NCBI GenBank assembly: GCA_002348905.1
Contig: DEBW01000131.1
Coordinates: forward strand, 1 to 7,283
Direction: 5' to 3'
Source of the DNA: Ruminococcus flavefaciens
GTDB taxonomy: Bacteria; Bacillota; Clostridia; Oscillospirales; Ruminococcaceae
DNA: 7,283 nucleotides
In this document: positions 1 to 5,982 of the stretch, in pieces
Position numbering within the stretch: the first letter of the stretch is position 1
Layout of the letters: each line of letters starts with the position of its first letter
Translations under genes and position numbers: made by a program
Notes under the pieces: generated by a model
What the model was told of the DNA's origin: nothing
Databases searched by the model: none
What the model saw: only the letters and a program-made list of their open reading frames with translations

Positions 1-585
1 CTTGCAATGAAGTACAATGTAACTCCTATCGGAACTTACGCACACGAGTTCGTTCAGATGTATCAGGGAATCGATTCAATCCCTCTTGCATATACAAACC
101 ATCATGCTATGCGTGACTGGTACAATGAGTATAAGGGTGATAACGGAACAGCTCTTACGGATACTGTTACAACAGATCTGTTCCTTCTCGACTTCGACCG
201 TGCTATGGTAAACAACTATTCAGGTGTTCGTCATGACAGCGGTGACCCATATGAGTGGGGTGAGAAGATCATCAATCATTACAAGAGCTACGGCGTTGAT
301 CCGAAGACAAAGCTCCTGCTTTTCAGCGACAGCCTTGACTTTGACCGTGCTCAGAAGCTTTACGAGTACTTCTGCAACAAGACAAAGGTATCTTTCGGAA
401 TAGGTACGTTCTGCTCTAACGATACTGAGGAGGAAGCTCTGAATATCGTTATAAAGCTCCAGTACGTAAACGGCAGACCTGTTGCCAAACTCTCTGATGA
501 CCTCGGCAAGGCTATGTGCAGGGATGAGGAGTATCTCAGATATTTAAAGCGTTCTGTTGAGTTCAGACTTAAAAGAGAAAGTTGA
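1..585 (+). CDS. pncB: Nicotinate phosphoribosyltransferase, C-terminal part (5' end outside window)
   Basis: The enzyme joins nicotinate to phosphoribosyl pyrophosphate to make nicotinate mononucleotide, the entry step of NAD salvage, in the cytoplasm. The frame is open at base 1, so only the last 194 residues are present; full-length members are usually about 400-500 residues. Visible family motifs are GTYAHE (bases 31-48), whose His matches the histidine phosphorylated in the catalytic cycle of known family members, then RHDSGDP, the FSDSLD strand, the GIGTF segment and the closing KLQYVNGRPVAKLSDD block. These motifs occur in the order expected for the PncB family rather than nicotinamide phosphoribosyltransferase. 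The frame ends in TGA at 583-585. No co-directional gene follows closely, so it is probably the last gene of its transcript. The family call is secure; only the missing N-terminus limits it. Confidence 0.93.
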   Translation, partial: LAMKYNVTPIGTYAHEFVQMYQGIDSIPLAYTNHHAMRDWYNEYKGDNGTALTDTVTTDLFLLDFDRAMVNNYSGVRHDSGDPYEWGEKIINHYKSYGVDPKTKLLLFSDSLDFDRAQKLYEYFCNKTKVSFGIGTFCSNDTEEEALNIVIKLQYVNGRPVAKLSDDLGKAMCRDEEYLRYLKRSVEFRLKRES

Positions 586-657
586 CAAGATAGATAAAGC
601 AGACGAGAATTCGTCCTTTAAGATTGCCAAAAAAGTTGAATTGAAATGTTGAATAAT

Positions 658-736
658 GGGCTGTCGAGGACGCCAGCCCCTACATTTGCCTATTCTATGT
701 AGGTATATTTGTAGGGGACGGCGTCCTCGACGTCCC
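658..736. repeat. Long inverted repeat, MITE- or REP-like palindrome
   Basis: Two 27-base arms (658-684 and 710-736) are reverse complements at 23 of 27 positions and enclose about 25 AT-rich bases that can partly pair as well. Arm cores are GTCGAGGACGCC on the left and GGCGTCCTCGAC on the right. The arms are much richer in G+C than the surrounding spacer. The flanks are similar (TGAATAAT at 650-657, TGAAATAAT at 737-745), which could be an imperfect target duplication or AT-rich coincidence. It has no coding capacity. It may be a non-autonomous mobile element or an extragenic palindrome, and its transcript would form a strong stem. Confidence 0.75.
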
Positions 737-760
737 TGAAATAATTTTTTTGACAGGCTG

Positions 761-785
761 AGCGGGCGAAATTTCGTCCGCTTTT
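761..785 (+). terminator. Possible intrinsic terminator downstream of pncB
   Basis: AGCGGGCGAA (761-770) pairs with TTCGTCCGCT (773-782) with one G-T mismatch and almost no loop unless the innermost pairs open; TTTTC follows. It is the best terminator candidate between pncB and the next promoter, but the T-run is short and it lies almost 180 bases after the stop codon. Confidence 0.45.
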
Positions 786-862
786 CATATCATATAAAGT
801 ATATTTACTAACATTATTCAATATTTTTCTTTTAAGAAAACACAAAATTAATGATTTATTCA

Positions 863-891
863 TTGAAATTATTCCAAAAACGTGATATAAT
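863..891 (+). promoter_or_regulatory. Sigma-A type promoter of the GGDEF gene
   Basis: TTGAAA (863-868) and a perfect TATAAT (886-891) are separated by exactly 17 bases. A TG at 883-884, one base before the -10 box, gives an extended -10. Transcription would start near base 898, leaving a leader of about 28 bases before the ATG. Confidence 0.85.
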
Positions 892-911
892 ATGTATAAT
901 ATTTCGGGCGT

Positions 912-918
912 GAGGTGG
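912..918 (+). promoter_or_regulatory. Ribosome binding site of the GGDEF gene
   Basis: GAGGTGG lies 7 bases before the ATG at 926 and supports this start over the next in-frame ATG at 932, which would be 13 bases away. Confidence 0.75.
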
Positions 919-925
919 TTTTAAT

Positions 926-2383
926 ATGAAAATGTCTTTGGGAAGAAAAATAGTAATAAGTGTAGTAGGTATAGCATTGCTGTTAAGCTGTACAAGTATC
1001 TGTGTAAGCGGAGCAGTAATAAAGAGCATGATGGAAAAAGAGTATACCGTTACATCTGACTGCATGGCAGCTACGGCTGCGACTACAGTTGACGGCGATA
1101 CTATGCAGATAATCACGGACAAGGTAATGGATATCTATAATGCTTCCGACAATAAGATGGATAATACCCAATGGGAAGAAGCCGGATTTGAAGAGTATGC
1201 AGAACAGTATATGCACCTCATGGATGATGAAGCTTATATAAGTATAAGGGATTCTCTGCGAAAGATACAGGATGTGAGCGAGACGGACTGTATCTATACT
1301 CTGAAAGTTGATCCTGACAAAAAGACTTTGATATATATCGTTGATGCAGCCTATGATGAGGATGAGATAGTTACTCCGGGATGCTTTGACCTTATGGAAG
1401 AAAGCTGTTATAAGTACCTTGATACTCCCGAAAAAGGCTTGCCGGCTTTTATAACTGATACTGAGGAGTATGGCTGGATGATAACATCTTGTGCTCCGAT
1501 ATACAACAGCGCCGGCGAAATAGTCTGTTTTGCAGCGGTAGACATAAGTATGAATGAGATAGTAAAAACCGAGCACCGATTCATTTTAGAACTTACTGCT
1601 ATACTTCTTATGCTGACGGTCATTATTTCAGTAGTTTCAATAATATTCGTAAAGATGAATATTCTGAAACCTATAAATATGCTTTCAAAGGCAGCAGAAC
1701 ATTACGGCAAGCAGGTGGACAGCGAACATAAGGAGTTTGAAAATATCGATATCCAGACAGGTGACGAACTTGAAGTGCTTCTTAGATCAATGGTGCAAAT
1801 GGAGCGGGATATCGGCAATTATATAAACAATCTCACTCAGACAAGAGAACAGCTCAGCAATGCAAGACATCAGGCAAATGAAATGCATGAGCTGGCACAT
1901 ATGGACTCTCTGACGGGTATACGAAACCGTATGGCATATGATAACGAGGTCATGAAGCTTGAGGGCGAGATAAAGATAGGTATGCGTTCATTTGGCATTG
2001 CTATAATCGACATGAATTTCTTGAAGCGTATCAATGATACTTACGGTCATGAGTGCGGAAATTCAGCGATAGTCAAGCTCAGCAAGCTGATATGCGATAC
2101 ATTCGCACATTCTCCGGTATTCCGTATAGGCGGTGACGAGTTTGCGGTAATACTGAAAAACAATGATTTCAGGAATATAGATACTTTAAGATATGAATTT
2201 GAGACAAAGCTTGAAGAATTTGCAAACGATACTTCATTGCAGGAATGGGAAAAAATATCTGCCGCATTCGGATATGCTGCATTTGATATTGAGATAGACA
2301 GCACTGCGGATGATGTGTTCAAACGTGCGGATCAGGCTATGTATGAGAACAAAAAGGTGATGAAAGCCGAAAGAACTATATAA
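926..2383 (+). CDS. Membrane Cache-HAMP-GGDEF sensor diguanylate cyclase
   Basis: The 485-residue receptor probably makes cyclic di-GMP from two GTP in response to an outside signal. Residues 9-31 form a first membrane helix. Residues 32-218 form an extracellular domain ending in a Cache-like strand block (GWMITSCAPIYNSAGEIV, then AAVDISM). Residues 220-242 are the second helix, 243-300 look like HAMP, and 300-326 a short helical connector. The GGDEF domain spans about 327-480: DSLTGIRNR (327-335), metal-binding D362, IND at 369-371, YGHECGN (373-379), an intact GGDEF at 402-406 and RADQAMYENKK near the end. No RxxD inhibitory site precedes GGDEF, so product inhibition by the usual route is not expected. 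N379 replaces the Asp often found at this position in GTP binding. It is transcribed alone from the promoter at 863 to the terminator at 2390. The ligand cannot be told from sequence. Confidence 0.94.
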   Translation: MKMSLGRKIVISVVGIALLLSCTSICVSGAVIKSMMEKEYTVTSDCMAATAATTVDGDTMQIITDKVMDIYNASDNKMDNTQWEEAGFEEYAEQYMHLMDDEAYISIRDSLRKIQDVSETDCIYTLKVDPDKKTLIYIVDAAYDEDEIVTPGCFDLMEESCYKYLDTPEKGLPAFITDTEEYGWMITSCAPIYNSAGEIVCFAAVDISMNEIVKTEHRFILELTAILLMLTVIISVVSIIFVKMNILKPINMLSKAAEHYGKQVDSEHKEFENIDIQTGDELEVLLRSMVQMERDIGNYINNLTQTREQLSNARHQANEMHELAHMDSLTGIRNRMAYDNEVMKLEGEIKIGMRSFGIAIIDMNFLKRINDTYGHECGNSAIVKLSKLICDTFAHSPVFRIGGDEFAVILKNNDFRNIDTLRYEFETKLEEFANDTSLQEWEKISAAFGYAAFDIEIDSTADDVFKRADQAMYENKKVMKAERTI

Positions 2384-2389
2384 ACTCTG

Positions 2390-2417
2390 AAAGCTCCTGC
2401 GATGTCAGGAGCTTTTT
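2390..2417 (+). terminator. Intrinsic terminator after the GGDEF gene
   Basis: A perfect 10-base stem, AAAGCTCCTG (2390-2399) with CAGGAGCTTT (2406-2415), has a six-base loop and runs into TTTTT. It starts 7 bases after the TAA stop. Confidence 0.93.
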
Positions 2418-2437
2418 GTTTTCAAATTATAAAAATG

Positions 2438-2466
2438 TGCGTAGTTTTTGCCGTTTAGTACGTCTA
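2438..2466 (+). promoter_or_regulatory. Candidate ECF-type promoter of the first sigma gene
   Basis: TGCGTA (2438-2443), 17 bases, then CGTCTA(A) (2461-2466). The CGTC -10 and the TG-led -35 with 17-base spacing resemble ECF promoters such as those of Bacillus SigX and SigM. The upstream region of the second sigma gene has the same arrangement (7106-7134), which is the main support. The -35 lacks the usual AAC, and no good sigma-A promoter was seen here. Confidence 0.5.
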
Positions 2467-2494
2467 ATAGATGGAAGCAGATGAAACAGCTTTC

Positions 2495-2503
2495 GGAAAG
2501 GAG
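2495..2503 (+). promoter_or_regulatory. Ribosome binding site that sets the sigma start at 2511
   Basis: GGAAAGGAG lies 7 bases before the ATG at 2511. It favours this start over the in-frame ATG at 2448, which lies inside the candidate promoter and has no ribosome site. Confidence 0.85.
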
Positions 2504-2510
2504 TTTGTCA

Positions 2511-3068
2511 ATGGATAACGGTGCAAGTAGCTACCGCCGTTTCCGTGACAATGGTGACGTTCACGGATTGGATGAGATAATCATAGAGTACAGCGACGGA
2601 CTGATACTTTACCTGACGAGCATAGTCGGAAATATCCATACTGCTGAGGAGATTGCGGAAGATACCTTTGTCAGGCTTGGTACGAAAAAGCCGAGATACA
2701 GCGGAAAAAGCAAGTTCAAAACATGGCTTTATGCGATAGGCAGGAATATGGCTATAGACTACCTGAGAAAAAACTCAAAGCATATCAGTGTCCCGATAGA
2801 TGATGCGATTGGAATTGCGGATGAAGAAGCTCTTGAAGCGGAATATATCAGAAAAGAGCAGCGTATAACCGTACACAGGGCGATGCGGAAACTGAAACTG
2901 GAATATCAGCAGGTATTGTGGCTGATATATTTTGAGGAACTGAGCAATAAAGAAGCTGCAAAGGTAATGAAGAAAAGCGTCCGGAGCGTAGAGTCTCTCT
3001 TATACCGTGCAAGGAAGTCACTTAGATCACAACTTGAAATGGAGGGCTTTGACTATGAAGAAACATGA
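2511..3068 (+). CDS. ECF-family RNA polymerase sigma factor (first copy)
   Basis: The 185-residue protein should direct RNA polymerase to a limited set of promoters. Region 2 spans about 20-88, with the acidic helix AEEIAEDTF (45-53) and the region 2.3-2.4 block FKTWLYAIGRNMAIDYLRK (69-87). Region 4 spans about 120-172, with a helix-turn-helix around LSNKEAAKVMKKSVRSVES (144-162) followed by LLYRARKSL. There is no region 1.1 or region 3, as expected for the ECF class, and the length is typical. The start at 2511 is chosen from its ribosome site and because the N-terminus MDNGASSYRRF matches that of the second sigma factor (MDNGISSYNRF). Its 3' end overlaps the next gene by 14 bases, which suggests translational coupling to its regulator. 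The ECF subgroup is not recognised. Confidence 0.93.
   Translation: MDNGASSYRRFRDNGDVHGLDEIIIEYSDGLILYLTSIVGNIHTAEEIAEDTFVRLGTKKPRYSGKSKFKTWLYAIGRNMAIDYLRKNSKHISVPIDDAIGIADEEALEAEYIRKEQRITVHRAMRKLKLEYQQVLWLIYFEELSNKEAAKVMKKSVRSVESLLYRARKSLRSQLEMEGFDYEET
3041..3046 (+). promoter_or_regulatory. Ribosome binding site inside the sigma gene for the membrane partner
   Basis: GGAGGG, within the last codons of the sigma gene, lies 8 bases before the ATG at 3055 and decides that start. The earlier in-frame ATG at 3007 has no comparable site and would extend the overlap to 62 bases. Confidence 0.8.
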
Positions 3069-3885
3069 AAAAATGATACAGAGCGTGCATAAGCGCATGG
3101 ATGAATATGAAGCTGAAAAGCGACAGAAAAGAGCAAGAATAAGAAGATCAGCCGCTGTTCTGACACCTGTATTTGCGGCAGCGGTATTAGGAGTCGGACT
3201 ATGGAAGGGCGGAGCATTTATTCCGGCTGACAATAAATATGTTGATATGCCGCATGATGTTGTTGCAAGTACAGCGGATACAGTCATTATCACAGATAAC
3301 GTGACCACGGCAGCTAAAATTACCGGAAAGACGACTGCTGAGGAAAAAAAGCTTGCTGAAACAGAAACTACAGCGATAAAAAACGAAGCTGTAGCATCAG
3401 AAAAGACTGAGGAGAATCCGTCTGAACCTGCTCCTGAAAATGAATCAGACACAGAGAAAGCGGCTCAGGATGTCATACCTGCCGAACCGACTGATGCGCC
3501 TGATGCTCACGCAGAGGAAACAGAAAATACTTCTCAGGTACAGCCAAAGGAGGAAGAATCACAGCAGTCTGTCACGACTGAGCGTCCGAATCTGTCAACG
3601 GGAGATATGATGGCTTGTGTGTGCGTTGACGGTGTTGTCTATAATCAGACGTTTCCGGAAAACAGCAATGGGTATTCGTGCGGAGAATACATCGGTGAAG
3701 CAGAAGATTTTGACGGTACTTGCGTTGGCGGAGCACTCTACAGAGCGAGTGAAGATGCAGATATAATAATACTGAAATTCTATGCCGGCGGTCAGGTATA
3801 CATGAAAAGGTCTGATTACAGTGCAGAGAAATTTGCTGAGGACATGGAAAAAATAAGGGAAATGCGGCACAAAGCTGTATTTTGA
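3055..3885 (+). CDS. Single-pass membrane protein, putative anti-sigma factor of the upstream ECF sigma
   Basis: The 276-residue protein probably holds the upstream sigma factor at the membrane; this rests on gene position and topology, not on a recognised anti-sigma domain. Residues 1-31 are a charged, basic cytoplasmic segment ending in ARIRR. Residues 32-51 form one membrane helix. Residues 70-180 are a low-complexity Glu/Thr/Ala/Pro-rich stalk. Residues 181-276 form a compact outside domain with three Cys (189, 209, 223), a VDGVVYNQTF strand and a CGEYIGEAEDF motif. There is no HxxxCxxC zinc motif, so it is not the ZAS type. The N-terminal segment and helix align with those of the minus-strand protein starting at 6519 (shared E.M, RIRR and AAV positions), which also follows a sigma gene. 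The C-terminal domain is not recognised and may be the sensor. Confidence 0.72.
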   Translation: MKKHEKMIQSVHKRMDEYEAEKRQKRARIRRSAAVLTPVFAAAVLGVGLWKGGAFIPADNKYVDMPHDVVASTADTVIITDNVTTAAKITGKTTAEEKKLAETETTAIKNEAVASEKTEENPSEPAPENESDTEKAAQDVIPAEPTDAPDAHAEETENTSQVQPKEEESQQSVTTERPNLSTGDMMACVCVDGVVYNQTFPENSNGYSCGEYIGEAEDFDGTCVGGALYRASEDADIIILKFYAGGQVYMKRSDYSAEKFAEDMEKIREMRHKAVF

Positions 3886-3890
3886 ATGAA

Positions 3891-3918
3891 AACGGCGGTT
3901 CGTGATAGAACCGCCGTT
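3891..3918. terminator. Bidirectional terminator between convergent operons
   Basis: AACGGCGGTTC (3891-3901) and GAACCGCCGTT (3908-3918) form a perfect 11-base stem with a six-base loop. On the minus strand it is followed by TTTTC, so it should end the dockerin transcript well. On the plus strand AAATATTTATTA follows, a weaker U-tract, but A residues precede the stem. It lies between the stop codons at 3885 and 3928. Confidence 0.88.
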
Positions 3919-3927
3919 AAATATTTA

Positions 3928-5982
3928 TTATTCTGTAAGCCAGCCTATTATTGCTCTTGCATCGTTAAGAGTAAGACCGGGTTCGCTGTCGATATCAGCA
4001 CACTTTTTACCGGCTTCGGTAAGATGATTTTCAGCGCTGCCGTCAATGCCGTACTTGTCAGGATTTGCGATAGCCTGCATTACAGCTACTGAATCGGCAA
4101 AAGTAAGATTGCCATCACAGTTTGCATCACCGCTTATCTGGTCAGATTCAAGCGAATATGCCGGAGCAGCTTTCCAGGTTTTATCAGGCTCATCCGGGAA
4201 TACCGGTTCAGTCGGAACTTGTACAGGTTTAGCATATCTCTCAACATATCCGCAAGCCTTCCAGCTTTCAACTTCAAGGTTGAAGGAGTTGATGTCGAGC
4301 TTTCTTGAAATATACTCCAGAATCATTATAGAATCCATGTAGTCGCCACTGACACCGCTGTTGTCGAGGTCGTAGTTATTGATAAAGTTCATCATGACCT
4401 CGGTCGATGGAAGATTATCTATATTCCAGTTGGTATGTGTCTGAGAGAAGAGCGTAACTGCCGCTGCGAGGTAGTCGTTCTTGTCGATAACACCGTTCAT
4501 GTCAACGTCAGGCTCAGGAAGTCTGCCGGTTTCGACCAAAGTGCAGTACTCGTTGATTATCATCTCTCTGTTCGCATCATCTTCATATACGAATGCATAA
4601 ACGTAATTCGGACAGAGACTGAAAAGATCATTTTCATCAGTCAGCGGATAAAGAGTATCGTCAAGACAGTTCTTATCAGTTGTGTTAACCCATGAAATAA
4701 CATTATTGTTTATCCAGTTGAATTTGAATTTCTCATAGCTGATATAATTATAATCGCTTACTCCTATCGGAACATTCTTTTCTATGTGTTCAGCTATATA
4801 GGTCTGAGCGAGTATACAGTCGATACAGTCACCGCTTATACCGTTACCGTTCAGGTCGAAATTAGTGAGGAAGTTTTCACGCAGTTCGTCAGTCCATATC
4901 TCACTGCTTTTATAACGGTAATTGGTAAAAAGTTCGTCTGCTGCGATATGGTCTTTGATAGTAATAACGCCGTCAAGGTCAAGATCGGGTTCGTCAAGTT
5001 TGCCGCTCTTTACTTTAGCGAGATACTTCCGGTATTCGCTGTCGATATCTCTGCATTCAACATCGTCCCTGAGCTTATTGGTATAATATCCTTTTTCCTC
5101 GCTGTAATTGAAGAGAACATAAGATAATTTTTCGTCATAGCAATAATAATCATCCTGACGGAAGGATGAATAGTACTCCTCATCGAGATATTCAGGACGG
5201 AATTCATTTTTCTCAAGGAAATAGAGCAGAGCGTAGTTTTCAGGCTCGATGGATGCATCTCCGAAATCAAAGGCATTATTTACTGCAAGGCATCTTTCAT
5301 AAATATCATCAGGCAAGTTGCAGTGATGGATGTGATCTTCCGGAAGAATTGCGTATCTGAAAGAATAAAGGTCAAATACATCACCTGCATTGAATACACC
5401 GTCACCGTTTGTGTCGAGGTCGATAGCCTTTGCCTGCAATTTCTCCTTAAATATATTATAACAGCAGCGGTATGTATCAGCCTTAAAACTGAAATACTTA
5501 AGATATTGTCCAAGACGTTCATCATCATAAGCTGTTTTCTCGCTGTCATTCATGTCGTTCTCATACATATATGTATTTCTGCGGGATGTGTAGTATTCCT
5601 TGGTGAAGTATTCCTGCTTCATCTCGTGATAATACATGAAATAACTCATAACGGCTTTTTGTTCGAGCTCTTCGTCATACTTTCCGTTGCCGTCAATATC
5701 AAGGCTGAAATGCGGTTTGAGATAATTGCCGTGGTCAACAAGATAGTGGTAGATGTATACATCAAGTGCATCAAATACACCGTCTTTGTTTACATCAAGA
5801 ACGGATTCGTCCTGATTTATCTCCTCAAATTTATCGGTGCAGGGCCATTCACCTACACAATCAGAAAGGATCATGTTCAGCGGATTTGTTATGATACCGG
5901 AAGCAGCAGCGTTGTTTTCCGGTGTTGGTATTATGGCAGATGCAGTAAGCAATGCTGTAAATGCAGCAGATATTCTTTTCAT
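3928..5982 (-). CDS. Secreted multi-EF-hand protein with C-terminal dockerin (internal start)
   Basis: Starting at ATG 5982 gives 684 residues. The N-terminus MKRISAAFTALLTASAII and NNAAA is a textbook signal peptide, with likely cleavage after about residue 27. AAAGGAG lies 7 bases upstream, the same spacing as at both sigma genes. In the 863-residue numbering, calcium-loop motifs begin at D242, D274 (degenerate), D369, D418 (degenerate), D512, D555, D671 and D717, then the dockerin loops at D798 (DANCDGNLTFAD) and D842 (DIDSEPGLTLND). So four EF-hand-pair modules of about 125-160 residues precede a genuine type I-like dockerin that should bind a cohesin. A PTEPVFPDEPDK linker (769-780) separates them. 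No carbohydrate-active catalytic domain or binding module is recognised. By family knowledge it should be exported and docked on a scaffoldin or cell surface. Whether it is made separately or as part of the longer protein is undecided; I favour a separate start. Confidence 0.8.
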   Translation of the reverse strand: MKRISAAFTALLTASAIIPTPENNAAASGIITNPLNMILSDCVGEWPCTDKFEEINQDESVLDVNKDGVFDALDVYIYHYLVDHGNYLKPHFSLDIDGNGKYDEELEQKAVMSYFMYYHEMKQEYFTKEYYTSRRNTYMYENDMNDSEKTAYDDERLGQYLKYFSFKADTYRCCYNIFKEKLQAKAIDLDTNGDGVFNAGDVFDLYSFRYAILPEDHIHHCNLPDDIYERCLAVNNAFDFGDASIEPENYALLYFLEKNEFRPEYLDEEYYSSFRQDDYYCYDEKLSYVLFNYSEEKGYYTNKLRDDVECRDIDSEYRKYLAKVKSGKLDEPDLDLDGVITIKDHIAADELFTNYRYKSSEIWTDELRENFLTNFDLNGNGISGDCIDCILAQTYIAEHIEKNVPIGVSDYNYISYEKFKFNWINNNVISWVNTTDKNCLDDTLYPLTDENDLFSLCPNYVYAFVYEDDANREMIINEYCTLVETGRLPEPDVDMNGVIDKNDYLAAAVTLFSQTHTNWNIDNLPSTEVMMNFINNYDLDNSGVSGDYMDSIMILEYISRKLDINSFNLEVESWKACGYVERYAKPVQVPTEPVFPDEPDKTWKAAPAYSLESDQISGDANCDGNLTFADSVAVMQAIANPDKYGIDGSAENHLTEAGKKCADIDSEPGLTLNDARAIIGWLTE

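Larger units (their letters stand above)
586..925. other. Intergenic region, 340 bases, no gene seen
   Basis: No convincing reading frame or RNA gene is visible. In order it holds a short weak palindrome (602-615), a long inverted repeat (658-736), a compact hairpin followed by T residues (761-785), an AT-rich stretch, and the promoter and ribosome site of the GGDEF gene (863-918). Confidence 0.8.

Noticed and set aside
602..615. Palindrome GACGAGAATTCGTC as a terminator of pncB
   Set aside because: The stem is only five bases and no T-run follows; the hairpin at 761-785 is a better candidate.
983..1576. A 197-codon minus-strand frame
   Set aside because: It is antisense to the Cache domain of the GGDEF gene, has no recognisable motifs, and that gene is fully supported.
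2448..2510. N-terminal extension of the first sigma gene to an ATG at 2448
   Set aside because: No ribosome site, it overlaps the candidate promoter, and the ATG at 2511 has a strong site and a conserved N-terminus.
3055..3150. Zinc-binding anti-sigma domain (HxxxCxxC) in either membrane partner
   Set aside because: The cytoplasmic segments are only about 30 residues and contain no such motif, so the anti-sigma call rests on context alone.
2511..3885. SigI/RsgI pair of cellulolytic clostridia
   Set aside because: The sigma factor has a normal ECF region 2 plus region 4 layout, and the partner shows no recognisable RsgI N-terminal domain or carbohydrate-binding module.
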